From the NCBI RefSeq assembly GCF_027625935.1, contig NZ_CP115300.1:9114001-9178000 (forward strand): a DNA stretch of 64,000 bases, in the 5' to 3' direction. Made by a program: the position numbers and the translations under genes. Source of the DNA: Streptomyces camelliae (GTDB taxonomy: Bacteria > Actinomycetota > Actinomycetes > Streptomycetales > Streptomycetaceae). The notes beneath the pieces were generated by a model. The model searched no databases, was not told the DNA's origin, and saw only the letters and a list, made by a program, of their open reading frames with translations. The stretch's first letter is position 1. Every line of letters begins with the position of its first letter. This document shows, one piece after another, positions 35,848-45,555 of the stretch.

Positions 35848-36150
35848 CGTCCACTCCTGTCGTGCAACAGCGGTTCCAAGACCTCGAACGTATCTCCCAC
35901 CACTGACAACGCAGCCCCGACAAGGGGCCGGTGACCTGCCGTCATGCTCCAGTGAGCCCGCACCGTCCGGGTGCCGGCGCAGGGTCTTTGCATGATTGCG
36001 TTCTGTCCGGTTTCGTCAGGTGAGGCCGAGTGGTGACGCCGGGTGCTGGTCGCCATGTCCTGAGCTACTCCCACCCGCCTTCTTCGGCTCACGTCCAGGG
36101 GTCGAGGCCGGGGGACGGGCGCCCTGTGGACAGCATGTGCCCCCGGCCGT
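35848..36150. other. Intergenic region between the macro-UDG-ART gene and the ABC exporter
   Basis: No gene is evident. It contains the promoter region of the leftward fusion gene and the 3' end of the leftward ABC permease gene. I see no clear palindrome or hairpin. Confidence 0.3.
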
Positions 36151-38478
36151 CTATTCGGCGCGCAGGGCGTTTGCCGTTCCGGCCTTCGCCGCCCAGCCGG
36201 CGGGGCCGAGCGCGCCGACGATCGCGATGACCAACCCGGCGAGTCCCAGCAGGATCAGCTCCCACGGGGAGTACACCGACAGCAGGGACTGCGGGTACCC
36301 GGAGCTCGCGGCGTGCGCCATCACCGGCACCACGGCATGGTGCAGGAAGACTCCGGCGGAGACTCCGACGACTCCGGCGACCAGGCCCACGCCGGCGACC
36401 GAGCACACCACCATGAGGAGGGTCTGGCGCGGCGTCATGCCGATCGCCTTGTACACGCCGATGTCGTGAGCTCGCTCGCGGATCTGCAGCGCCACGGTGT
36501 TCAGCACACCGAGACCGGCGACCACGGTGATCAGGACCGTGAGCATCGTGATCAAGGTGAGTACGGCGAGGAACTGGGTGGTCGAAGCCTGGGACGAGGT
36601 GGCCCGGTAGGAATGGCCGAGCGCCGCGGACACTTTGTTGGTGTACGCCTGCGTGCTGGTGCCGGACTTGAGGGCCACGTCGAAGTACTGCGGCTGCGCG
36701 CCCGGGTCCAAGCGGGAGAGCGTGGCCGGGCTCAGGTACAGGCTGGCCTGACTGCCAGTCTTGAACACCTCGCCCACGATGCGGACCGTCAGCCGGTGCC
36801 GGCCGGAGATCAGTGTGTACGTCGACCCGACCGAGGTGCCGGTGTCGGTGAGGAACCGAGTGTTCACGTCCGCCTCCGCGGCTCCCGAGGAGGCGGAGTA
36901 CCAGCGGCCGGAGATCAGCGGAATCCCGCTCAAGGACGGGGTGTCGCCGTAAGCGACGGCGGACGCCTTCTGTGCCGCGCCGGGCACGCTGAACTGGGCG
37001 TCGGTCTCGGTCATGTAGTGCCGCGTTCCGGCCTGTGCTTTGAGTACCGACTCGACCGTGTGCTGCTGCGCGTCGTTCAGGGAGGGGGCCTGGCCGCCTG
37101 TGCCGCCCGACACCTGCACGGGCATACGCGAGGAGGGCGAGTCGTCGCCGACCCGGTTGAGTGTCGACCCCAGCCCGATGCCGAACGTCACGGCCGCGGC
37201 TCCGAAGACGATGACCACCCAGGTCGTCACCGTCCGGGCAGGCCGGGCGGCCGGCGCGGCCAGGCCGAGCGTGATCGACCGGGGGAGTGAGCGCAGCCGC
37301 GCCGCGGCCCGGTGCGCGAAGAAGCCGTGGACCGGCCGGGGGGCACGGCCGGTGGCGATCGCCTGGACGGCGCTCATCCTTCCCGCCCGCAGCGCGGGAA
37401 GGACCCCGCCGGCCGAGGTCAGCGCGAGTGCCGCCAGCGGAACCAGGACGTCGACCCACAGCGGGACGCTCAGCGTCCCCACCTGGAAGACGTGCGCGTT
37501 CACCGCGAGCATGGGAATCGCCAGCAGGTTCCCGACCACGACCCCGACGGCGCAGCCGACCAGGGCGGGAACCAGCACCAGCAGTGCGTACGAGGCGACG
37601 ACCTGCACCGGGCTGAAACCGATCGCCTTGAGCACACCGATCCGGGTGGTTCCGGCGATCACCGCGCCGGCCACCACGTTCACCACGATCAGCACCGAGA
37701 TCACCAGCGCGATCACGCCGAACGCGATGATGAACGGCACCCACGGCTGGATTCCGCCCTGTTCCGCCTGCCGAACGTCCAGATAGGACGCGCTGCCGAG
37801 CACCGCGCCGCTCGGCAGCGCCGACCGTACCGAGGCGATGTCGGCGGCGACCGCGGACTGCGACTCGGCGTGGGTGAACCGGTAGAGCATCTGAGCCTCC
37901 CCGGTTCCCCCCTGACTCCGGAGCGAGGCGATCTGGGACGGCGTCACCCAGCCGGCGGCGGTGTGGGTGATCGAGTCAGCGGTACCGACCACGGTCAGCG
38001 TCTTTGAGCCGATGGCGAGAGTCGACCCGGTGAACACCCCGTTGCCTCGGTCGACCACGATCTGCCCGCCGCGGTCCGGCCAGTGGCCGTCGAGCAGCGT
38101 GATGTCGTCCACCGGACCGTCAGGTGTGGACCGACCGGCGATCCGGAGCGGCCTCGTCGACGAGCCGGGCACTCCGGGAACCCTGACCCGCGCGTTCACC
38201 TCGACCTCGCCGAACGGGCCGGACGCAGCCGTCACGCCGGAAAGCCGCGACATCGCGGCAAGCTGGTGGGCGTCGGCGACCGAGGTGTTCACGGTGACGG
38301 TGAGGTGGGCGCCGTTCTGTTTCGCGAACGCGCGGTCGAACGCGCCGTGGGAGTTGGCGAGCAGACCCAGCGCGACCGTCGAGGTCGCGGTGGCCGACAG
38401 CATGACCACGACGATGATCAGCGCCTGCAGGCGGCGTCCGCGCAGGCCGCTGAGGGCCGCGCGGAGGACCGCGGTCAT
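36151..38478 (-). CDS. FtsX/LolE-type ABC transporter permease
   Basis: The 775-residue protein has an N-terminal membrane helix (LQALIIVVVMLSATATSTVA), a large extracytoplasmic domain (about 45-240), three helices (near 255-385, including VPFIIAFGVIALVISVLIVV), and a second unit of helix plus external domain (about 415-620). It closes with three more helices (LAVLTLITMLTVLITVVAGL, VVCSVAGVGLVAGVVGVSAG, LILLGLAGLVIAIVGALGPA). This duplicated MacB/FtsX layout fits exporters of antimicrobial peptides or lipids. Its ATG overlaps the ATPase stop (ATGA), so both are made together. Confidence 0.88.
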   Translation of the reverse strand: MTAVLRAALSGLRGRRLQALIIVVVMLSATATSTVALGLLANSHGAFDRAFAKQNGAHLTVTVNTSVADAHQLAAMSRLSGVTAASGPFGEVEVNARVRVPGVPGSSTRPLRIAGRSTPDGPVDDITLLDGHWPDRGGQIVVDRGNGVFTGSTLAIGSKTLTVVGTADSITHTAAGWVTPSQIASLRSQGGTGEAQMLYRFTHAESQSAVAADIASVRSALPSGAVLGSASYLDVRQAEQGGIQPWVPFIIAFGVIALVISVLIVVNVVAGAVIAGTTRIGVLKAIGFSPVQVVASYALLVLVPALVGCAVGVVVGNLLAIPMLAVNAHVFQVGTLSVPLWVDVLVPLAALALTSAGGVLPALRAGRMSAVQAIATGRAPRPVHGFFAHRAAARLRSLPRSITLGLAAPAARPARTVTTWVVIVFGAAAVTFGIGLGSTLNRVGDDSPSSRMPVQVSGGTGGQAPSLNDAQQHTVESVLKAQAGTRHYMTETDAQFSVPGAAQKASAVAYGDTPSLSGIPLISGRWYSASSGAAEADVNTRFLTDTGTSVGSTYTLISGRHRLTVRIVGEVFKTGSQASLYLSPATLSRLDPGAQPQYFDVALKSGTSTQAYTNKVSAALGHSYRATSSQASTTQFLAVLTLITMLTVLITVVAGLGVLNTVALQIRERAHDIGVYKAIGMTPRQTLLMVVCSVAGVGLVAGVVGVSAGVFLHHAVVPVMAHAASSGYPQSLLSVYSPWELILLGLAGLVIAIVGALGPAGWAAKAGTANALRAE

Positions 38479-39197
38479 CGCTGGACCCCCATGCCCGGTG
38501 CGCCCGCGGAACCTGCCGGGTTGGCCGAGTCCGACCTGATCCGGCCGTCGGCGACAGAGATCACCCGGCTCGCGTACATGGCGGCCAGCTCCGGGTTGTG
38601 GGTGACCAGGATCAGCGTCTGCCCGGCCGAGTTCAGATCCAGCAGCAGTGCACCGATCTCCTCGCCGGCCCTGGTGTCCACCGCACCGGTCGGCTCGTCG
38701 GCGAGCAGCAGCGCGGGCCGGTTGACCAGGGCCCGGGCGATCGCCACCCGCTGCCGCTCACCGCCGGACAGCCGCGCCGGATAGGCGTCGCGGCGGTGGC
38801 TCATCCGGAGCCTGTCCAGCAGCTCGTCGGCCCGCTGTCGCGCGCAGTCCGACCGGCCCCTGGCGAGCTGGGCGGGCAGCAGGATGTTGTCCATGACGGT
38901 CATGTCGTCGAGCAGGTTGAAGAACTGGAAGATCATGCCGACCTGGCGCCGCCGGTACTTGGCGGCGGCGGTCTCGTTCATCTTGTCCACGCGGTCCCGG
39001 CCGACCCGCACCGTGCCGGTGGTCGGCCGGTCCATCGCCGCAATCAGGTTGAGCAGCGTCGACTTCCCGCTCCCGGACGGACCCATGATCGCGACCGCCT
39101 CGCCCTGCGCGATCGCCAGGTTCACTCCTGTCACCGCAGGCGTCCCGGCCCCGTTGTACTGCTTCGATACGTTCCGCAGGTGAACAAGTGGCTCCAT
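38475..39197 (-). CDS. ABC transporter ATP-binding protein
   Basis: From the ATG at 39197 (MEPLVHLRNVSKQYNGAGTP) the protein has 240 residues. It has Walker A GPSGSGKSTLLNLI (about 39-52), the Q-loop in IFQFFNLL, signature LSGGERQRVAIARALV, Walker B ALLLADEPTG and the H-loop LVTHNPELA. The upstream open frame to 39509 has no start signal and crosses into the histidine kinase region. It pairs with the overlapping permease gene. Confidence 0.92.
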   Translation of the reverse strand: MEPLVHLRNVSKQYNGAGTPAVTGVNLAIAQGEAVAIMGPSGSGKSTLLNLIAAMDRPTTGTVRVGRDRVDKMNETAAAKYRRRQVGMIFQFFNLLDDMTVMDNILLPAQLARGRSDCARQRADELLDRLRMSHRRDAYPARLSGGERQRVAIARALVNRPALLLADEPTGAVDTRAGEEIGALLLDLNSAGQTLILVTHNPELAAMYASRVISVADGRIRSDSANPAGSAGAPGMGVQR

Positions 39198-39320
39198 GCC
39201 GGGCACGGTAAGTCGCCCGGGCCGCCTCGCACGTCGCTCGCGATGGCGAAATCGCCTACCGTAATCGGCTGACCATGGACCGCTGTCATCCCCTGGATGT
39301 AAGCAAGCTACCCCTACTGG

Positions 39321-40514
39321 ATGATGCCCAGCAGGGGGGAGGCGGCAACAATGATTCCTATGGCGGGGGCAATGAAGGCGCTGCTCGCGTTCTTTCGGCA
39401 GGCCGAGCCTCGCACCGCCCCGTCCGGCTGGGGAATCGCGCTGGACGGAGCGATCGCGGTGGGTGCGGCCGTCGCCGCTGTGTTCGAAGCAGCGCAGACC
39501 ACCAGCCATGGGCCGGTTCTGGGCCTCGTGGCGCTGACCGCGCTGCCGCTCGCGCTGCGGCGGGTGTTCCCCATCGCGGCCTGGCTGGTGATCATCGCCG
39601 CCATCATGGTCGTACAGCAGGCGACGGTGCCGCCGGTGGCCCTCGGTGCGGCGGTGTTCGCCGCCTACAGTGCCATCGCCTACAGCAAGTACCGGAACCT
39701 GGCCATTGCCGGCGTGGTGGTCGTCACGCTGGCCGCCACCGCGTACTCCCCCCTGCCCAGGTTCCCCGGCCGGCTCACCGCGGTGCTGACCATCGCGCCC
39801 ACAGTGATCGCCGGGCTCGGTATTCGCGAACTGCGCCGGCGGCTCAACGACTCCGCCGCGCGGCTACGGCGCGCCGCGGACGAGCAGGAGACCGCCACGC
39901 TGCAGGCGATCGAGACCGAGCGGGCCCGGATTTCGGCCGAGCTGCACGACGTGGTGACGCACAACGTCAGCGTGATGGTGATCCAGACCGGAGCGGCACG
40001 CAAGATGCTGAAGACCTCCCCGGGCGAGGCCGAGGAGGCGCTGCTGGCCGCGGAGGCCGGCGGCCGGGTCGCTATGGCCGAGCTGCGGAACCTGCTCGGG
40101 CTGCTCAGCCCGACGCAGCGGGACGGCGAGAGCGCCGCTCTGCACCCGCAACCGGGCCTGCACAAGCTGCCTGCCCTGATCGAGCGGGTGTCCGCCGCGG
40201 GGCTTCCGGTCGAGCTGGATGTCAGCGGCACCCCGCGGCCGCTGCCGCCGGGCGCGGACCTCGCCGCCTACCGGGTGGTTCAGGAAGCCTTGACGAACGT
40301 TCTGCGACATACTGCGAACGCGGCCACCGCCGTCACGATCCACTGGGGAGACGAACTCGTGATCACGGTCAGCGACAACGGTCCGGGCACGGGCGGCAAC
40401 TGGGGCCGGGGGCTGCTCGGGCTGCGGGAGCGGCTGGCGCTGTACGGCGGACAGTTCGATGCGGGGCCGCGCGCGGAAGGCGGCTGGCGGGTGCGGGCGG
40501 TTCTGCCGGCATGA
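39321..40514 (+). CDS. Two-component sensor histidine kinase (NarL/DesK type)
   Basis: The 397-residue protein has about four N-terminal hydrophobic segments (such as VLGLVALTALPLALRRVFPI and NLAIAGVVVVTLAATAYSPL). The dimerisation helix with phospho-acceptor His follows (ETERARISAELHDVVTHNVS, about 210-229), then an ATPase domain with VQEALTNVLRHTANA (N box) and VSDNGPG plus GRGLLGLRERL (G boxes). It is divergent from the ABC exporter (123 bases apart) and overlaps its response regulator by ATGA. Control of the exporter by an external signal is the natural reading. Confidence 0.9.
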   Translation: MMPSRGEAATMIPMAGAMKALLAFFRQAEPRTAPSGWGIALDGAIAVGAAVAAVFEAAQTTSHGPVLGLVALTALPLALRRVFPIAAWLVIIAAIMVVQQATVPPVALGAAVFAAYSAIAYSKYRNLAIAGVVVVTLAATAYSPLPRFPGRLTAVLTIAPTVIAGLGIRELRRRLNDSAARLRRAADEQETATLQAIETERARISAELHDVVTHNVSVMVIQTGAARKMLKTSPGEAEEALLAAEAGGRVAMAELRNLLGLLSPTQRDGESAALHPQPGLHKLPALIERVSAAGLPVELDVSGTPRPLPPGADLAAYRVVQEALTNVLRHTANAATAVTIHWGDELVITVSDNGPGTGGNWGRGLLGLRERLALYGGQFDAGPRAEGGWRVRAVLPA

Positions 40515-41221
40515 AGGTCGTCATCGCCGATGATCAGGCGCTGGTCCGCGGCGGGTTCCGGCTGATCCTGCGGGAGGCGGGAATCGACGTCGTGGCGGAG
40601 GCGGCCGACGGAGCGGAGGCGGTCGCCGCCGTCGCCGAACACCGGCCGGACGTGGCGTTGATGGACATCCGCATGCCCGAAGTGGACGGGATCGAGGCCA
40701 CCCGCCGCATCCTGGCGCACAACCCGGGCGGGCCCGGCGACGGAGTGCGGATCATCATCCTGACCACGTTCGACCTGGACCAGTACGTCTACGAGGCCCT
40801 GGCCGCCGGCGCCAGCGGGTTCCTGCTCAAGGACATCTCCCCCGAGCAGCTGGTCGCCTCGGTCCAGCTCGTCCGCGCCGGCGACGCGCTGCTGGCCCCG
40901 TCGATCACCCGCCGCCTGGTCCACCGCTACGCGGCGCGTCCCGGGACGGTCCCGACCGCCGCGAGAGGCACCCCGGCGGGGGGACGGGACCTGTCCGCTC
41001 TCACACCGCGAGAGCGCGAGGTGCTCGGACTGGTCGCACGTGGCCTGAGCAACGCCGAGGTCGCCGCCTCGTTGACGCTCAGCGAGGCCACAGTGAAAAC
41101 GCATGTGGCCCGGCTCCTGACCAAGCTCGAACTGCGCGACCGGGTCCAGGCGGTCGTCCTTGCATACGAGACCGGGCTCGTACAACCGGACGCCGGGGCG
41201 TCGGGCCCATCCGTACCGTAG
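40511..41221 (+). CDS. LuxR/NarL-family response regulator
   Basis: The 236-residue protein has a receiver domain (VVIADDQALVRGGFRLILRE, acceptor Asp in VALMDIRMPEVDG near 54, conserved Thr in IIILTTFDLD, Lys in FLLKDISPEQL). A LuxR helix-turn-helix follows (LTPREREVLGLVARGLSNAE, VAASLTLSEATVKTHVARLL). The ATG overlaps the kinase stop codon. A Pro/Ala/Gly linker of about 25 residues joins the domains. Confidence 0.93.
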   Translation: MKVVIADDQALVRGGFRLILREAGIDVVAEAADGAEAVAAVAEHRPDVALMDIRMPEVDGIEATRRILAHNPGGPGDGVRIIILTTFDLDQYVYEALAAGASGFLLKDISPEQLVASVQLVRAGDALLAPSITRRLVHRYAARPGTVPTAARGTPAGGRDLSALTPREREVLGLVARGLSNAEVAASLTLSEATVKTHVARLLTKLELRDRVQAVVLAYETGLVQPDAGASGPSVP

Positions 41222-41444
41222 GTACCGCAGGATTCCGGAGCGATCGTAACCGCGCCTATTTCTGAGTTCGCCTCTTCGGGACCGGACGAAAGGGTACTCG
41301 GAAACCAGGGTCTCGTGCGTGATGGCGGTTGGTTCCGGTTCACGCATGACGCGACGTCATCTCCCCTGTCGGGCCCGGGAAGCAGCGCAGACACGGCCTC
41401 GATGATCATGTGGGTGTCGAGTCCGTTGGCCATCGAGCGAGTCC
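41222..41444. other. Intergenic region after the two-component system
   Basis: No confident gene. A minus-strand open stretch reads MANGLDTHMIIEAVSALLPG and may be the start of a lost gene truncated by the ISAs1 remnant that follows; it is too short to assign. Confidence 0.25.
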
Positions 41445-42232
41445 GTGCCTGCCCCTGAATCATCCCCCAGGCCCGCGGTGCTGGAGCACCTGGCCCAGGT
41501 TGATGCTCCAGCGCCGGTTCCCGACGCCGCCTGCCTGCTGAATTTCCTGGACCTGCTGCCCGATCCCCGCGGCCGGCGTGGCCGCCGCTACCCGCTTGGT
41601 GCGCTGCTGGGTGCCGCCGCCGCGAGCGTGCTGGCTGGCGCCCGATCCCTGGTTGCGATCGGCGAGTGGATCGCGGACGCTCCCTGCTGGGCGCTGCGCA
41701 GCCTGGGTTTCCCGCCCGACCCACTCACCGGCCATGTGCCCGCACCGCATCCGGCCACGCTGCGTCGCCTGCTCGCCCGGCTCGACGGGGACGCCCTCGA
41801 TGAGGTGATCGGTGCCTTCCTGACCGAGCGTGCCGCAAGACCGGCCGCGATGCCGGCCGGCGCGCGGTTGCGGTGGATGGTAAGACACTGCGCGGCTCGC
41901 GCCACGCAGGCCAGGCGGCCGTGGCACTGCTGGCGGCGATGGAGCACACCGGCAGCGTGCTCGCTCAGCGGCAGGCTGCCGACAAGAGCAACGAGATCCC
42001 CGCCTTCGCTCCGCTGCTGGACACCGTGGACCTGGCCGGCGCCGTGGTCACCGCTGACGCCCTGCACACCCAGCACAACCACGGCACCTACCTGCGCGAG
42101 CGTGACGCTCACTACCTGGCGATCGTGAAGAAGAACCATCCCGGTCTGTTCGACCGCGTCCGTCACCTGCCCTGGCGCGAGATCGCCCTCGACCACTATC
42201 ACCGCACCCACGCCCACCACCGCATCTTGTAG
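41445..42232 (+). pseudogene. ISAs1-family transposase, frameshifted and truncated
   Basis: The GTG-started frame gives LLNFLDLLPDPRGRRGRRYP, LGALLGAAAASVLAGARSLV, AIGEWIADAPCWALRSLGFP and LLARLDGDALDEVIGAFLTE. It loses frame near 41865, and the other frame resumes AVDGKTLRGSRHAGQAAVAL, LLAAMEHTGSVLAQRQAADK, VVTADALHTQHNHGTYLRER and HYLAIVKKNHPGLFDRVRHL. It ends at a stop after THAHHRIL, before the final catalytic region. This differs in sequence from the ISAs1 relic at 17060-17650. Confidence 0.82.
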
Positions 42233-42489
42233 GACGGCAGGGTGTGCGCGGTCTCACGCGAACCCGAACCCTCGCAATCGAACACCGCGGTGACCCTCCG
42301 CGACCGCTCCCCAAGATCTGTGCCAGAACCCGGTTCTGGTGAACAGAGCCAGTTGGGGCAGAGGCTGGCTCGCCGGGGGGATCGGGCGCCCTGGGGGCTG
42401 TGTTGCGCGTCGGCGCCGCCTCCGCGCTGCCCGGCCGCTGGAGCGTCCGCGGGCGCCGTCGTTGATCGTTATGCTCGGCAGTCGGCGGC

Positions 42490-43141
42490 TTAGCTGATCT
42501 GCTCATTCCAAATGGTGATGCGGATCTCGCTGACGGTGCCGTCGTAGGAGAGAACATTGCGCTGCAGCTACTCTGTGTGGCGAATAGAGGCCCTCGGTGC
42601 AGAATTGCAGGCCTGCGTGATTGGGGAGCGAGTAGACCGGTTGCGTCCGAAGCAGGTTCGCGCAGCCGTCCACCGTGGGGTTGCCTGGCACGTTCCATGT
42701 CGCCAGGGCGGTGCTCTCGCCATTGGCGGCGTAGATCTCGCCGCTGCCGACCCAGAAGGACTGCACGCTGCTGCCGGTGCTGACAGCCAGAGGCAGGGTG
42801 CCGACGTCTACGCCTGAAACATTCGACTCCGACATCCGCAAAGTGGCCTGGGCGAGAACCGGCGCTTGCTGTGGGGTCGTTGCGGCCGTAGTCGTCGGGG
42901 TTCCGCTGAGAGGAGCCGCGCTGCGGGGGGTAGGCGTCGGCAGAACCGACGCCTGGGACGTCGTGACGTCGGCGCTCCCTGAGGTGCTGGAGTTCGGCCA
43001 TAGATAGGCGACGAGGGCGACGAGCGCCCCCAGGGCGGCGGCAGCGGCCGCGACTGCTTGCCAGAAGTGACTCGCGCCGGTTCTGCCGTCCAACTTTGCC
43101 CCTCCTGATGAGGTGTCCACGCCATTTTGACGCATGGACAT
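42490..43141 (-). pseudogene. Membrane-anchored protein with an extracytoplasmic domain, frameshifted near its end
   Basis: From MSMRQNGVDTSSGG the protein has one transmembrane helix (WQAVAAAAAALGALVALVAY), a Thr/Ser/Pro linker, and an external domain (LRMSESNVSGVDVGTLPLAV, IYAANGESTALATWNVPGNP, VDGCANLLRTQPVYSLPNHA). After FCTEGLYS the frame changes. The likely true end, QRNVLSYDGTVSEIRITIWN, lies in another frame and stops at 42490. I do not recognise the family. Confidence 0.55.
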
Positions 43142-43335
43142 CGCTCGTGCCTGGGCCTCTTCCCGACCAGTCTCAGCTTGCCTCCGTCCCCCGCGGCCGT
43201 TGCCCAGTTTCTGCAGCACTCATCCCGAAGGCCGGCGGACCCCGAGGATCTCGCGGACCGCTGACTGCGGCGAGGGCTCCAGCCGTTCGGTGACGACCTG
43301 GCCGTAGTCGACGCCTGTGACCGGCCGCACGTAGG

Positions 43336-43590
43336 GTTGCGATCCCCGCCGTCCCGGAAGACCGCCCCGTTCAGCCTCCGTGGTTGGTCAGGGCCCGCAT
43401 GAACCCGTTGCGACCCTCGACCCCCCGGAGAGCGACCGCCATAAGGGTCAGTTTGTGATCGTGTCCGAGGACATGCTGTTGCGATCCTCGGCCGTCCCGA
43501 AGGACGACCGCCCCACCGGGCTGCCCGCCTGGGGGTTTCTCGTGCCTTCGCGGGTTGCGATCCTCGGCCGTCCCGAAGGACGACCGCCAC
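43336..43590 (-). CRISPR. CRISPR array 1, four repeats, two degenerate
   Basis: Repeats of about 37 bases start near 43336, 43407, 43478 and 43554. On the plus strand they begin GTTGCGATCC and end near GACCGCC. The last two are identical through GTTGCGATCCTCGGCCGTCC and the following CGAAGGACGACCGCC. The first two are degenerate. Spacers are about 34-39 bases. The repeat is the reverse complement of that in array 2 and, by analogy, is transcribed leftward, away from cas3. Confidence 0.8.
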
Positions 43591-43884
43591 GCTGGCTGAC
43601 CAGCGAGATCACTGTAGTCGGTGCTCCTTGGGAAGCCACTGAGGCGGCCCAAACAGGGTGAAATGGGTTGTTCAGCTTCGGTGTAGATCGCGTGTCTCGT
43701 GTGCACTTGGGGTTCCGAAGCATGACTCTCGGGCGTTGGTGAGCGGCCGAGAGCATAGTCATGACGGTCTGCTGCCGCACGATGCTTCTACGGTCATGGG
43801 GTCCGTTGTCAGAGGTGGCGGGCGTGTACGTTTCCGGTCCGCAGGGTTCACACAGAGATCGTGTTCGGTCCTGGGGGATTCGAT

Positions 43885-45204
43885 ATGCCGGCGTCTGTTG
43901 ATGAGTTGTATGCGCACAGTCTGAGTGCCGTGTCGGGGATGCGGCATTCGCTGGAGGAGCATCTGCGTGGTTCGGCGGCGCTGGCGAGGCGGTTCGGTGA
44001 GGTGTTCGGCTCGGGGGAGCTGGCTGCGTACCTTGCGTTGATCCACGATGTGGGCAAGGGGACTTGTTCGTGGCAGGGCGGTCACCTGGCGGCGGAGCGT
44101 CGTGGTGGCGGCAGGGTCGGGCTGTCGCATAAGCACGCCGGCACCGTGCTCGCCGACCGCTACACGCAGTTGGCCTTCGGTGCGGTGGTCTTCGGTCACC
44201 ATGGTGGCCTGCCGGACGTGGACAAGCTGCGGACCGAGCTGGTGAAGGCGCAGCCCGGCGGGGAGCACGCCAGGCTTGTCGAGGACGCCATCAGTGCGGT
44301 GGAGGCTGTGGTTCCGCAGATCCATCTGCAGCCGCGCCCCGCGCTGCCGGGATGGTTGATGGAGGTGCCCAAGCCTGAGTGCCGGCTGGGTCTGGATCTG
44401 CTGTTGCGGATGCTGTTCAGCTGCGTGGTGGATGCGGACTTCCTGGATACGTCCGCGCGCTTCGAGGGCACTTCGGCGCGTGTGCGTGAGCCTGTGGACA
44501 TGGGTGTGCTGGTGGAGCGGTATGAGGCGCGGCGGGCGAAGATGCTGGCCGGTCGGGAGTCGTCTCCGGTGGATGCGGTGCGGCAGTCGGTGTATGAGCA
44601 GGCGTGTGCTGCGGCGTCGGGGGATCCGGGTGTGTACGTGCTGCATGTGCCCACGGGTGGGGCGAAGACGCTGGCTTCCGGGGGGTTCGCCCTGCGGCAT
44701 GCGGCCGCGCACGGGATGCGGCGTGTGGTGCTGGCTGTGCCGTTCATCTCGATCACGGAGCAGAACGCGGCGGTCTATCGGCGTCTTCTGGATGCTGAGC
44801 CCGGTTCGGGGGAGGAGGCTGTGGTGCTGGAGCACCACAGCGGGGTGGATCTCGATACGCAGGTGCCGCTGGACGGGCTTTCGCAGCCCGAGCGGGATGA
44901 GTGGGAGCGGCGGGCGCATACCGCGCGGCTGGCGGCGGAGAACTGGGACGCTCCGTTCGTGGTGACCACCACGGTGCGGCTGTTCGAGTCGCTGTTCTCC
45001 CACAGGCCGTCGCAGATGCGCCGTCTGCACCATCTGGCCGGCTCCGTGATCGTGCTGGACGAGGTCCAGGCTCTGCCGGACCGGCTGCTCGTTCCGATCT
45101 TGAGCGTGCTGCGCGGGCTGGTCGATCACTTCGGGGTGACCGTGGTGCTGGTGTCGGCCACCCAGCCGTCGTTCTGGGAGCTGCCCCGGTGGAAGGGCCT
45201 TGAA
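43885..45204 (+). pseudogene. cas3: Cas3 nuclease-helicase, truncated after helicase domain 1
   Basis: The ATG at 43885 has GGGGG upstream; a GTG at 43861 is also possible. The HD nuclease domain has HSLEEHLRGSAALARRF, LIHDVGKGTC (HD pair), SHKHAGTVL and FGHHGGLPD. The helicase part has Walker A LHVPTGGAKTLASG (usually GGGKT), VPFISITEQNAAVYRRLLDA, VIVLDEVQALPD (motif II) and VLVSATQPSFWELPRWKG (motif III). Homology ends there at about residue 440, and the frame runs into CRISPR repeats. The second RecA domain and C-terminus are missing. The motifs best fit a type I-C or I-G system. Confidence 0.85.
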
Positions 45205-45242
45205 GGAACCAGGAACTGCTGTGCTCTTGCTGGTCAGCCAGA

Positions 45243-45555
45243 GTGGCGGTCGCCCTCCGGGGCGACCGAGGATCGCAACTACGAGCAGGGGCAGGACCCC
45301 TCCACCGGGTTCCAGGTGGCGGTCGTGCTCCGGGGTGACCGAGGATCGCAACTGATAGTCGCTGTACCCGTGGCCGTTGGGCTGGAACGTGGCGGTCGTT
45401 CTCCGGAGCGACGGAGGATCGCAACGTCCTGGAAGGCATCGCCTTCGCGCTGCTCAAGGTGTGGCGGTCGCCCTCTGGGGCGGCCGAGGATCGCAACCAG
45501 TATTTGAAGAGGTGGTTGGCCGAGTCCATCCACAGTGGCGGTCGCCCTCCGGGGC
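45243..45555 (+). CRISPR. CRISPR array 2, four full repeats and one partial
   Basis: Repeats of 37 bases begin at 45243, 45316, 45389, 45461 and 45535, with a period of 72-74 and spacers of 35-37. Each starts GTGGCGGTCG and ends GAGGATCGCAAC (one has GGAGGATCGCAAC). In the first copy GGTCGCCC and GGGCGACC form a perfect 8-base hairpin around TCCG. The last copy is cut after GGGGC at 45555. The 38 bases before the first repeat are the length of a spacer, so an earlier repeat was probably lost at the cas3 junction. Confidence 0.88.

Noticed and set aside
33895..35934. Long plus-strand and alternative minus-strand frames over the macro-UDG-ART gene
   Set aside because: They contain no recognisable domains and mirror the codon bias of the real frame, which carries conserved motifs throughout.
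41350..41440. Minus-strand open stretch MANGLDTHMIIEAVSALLPG
   Set aside because: It is too short and unsupported; it may be the relic of a gene cut by the ISAs1 remnant, but nothing identifies it.
43371..43706. Overlapping short frames across the first CRISPR array
   Set aside because: Their repeated amino acid segments (such as GRPSGRPRIAT) are translations of the CRISPR repeats, not proteins.
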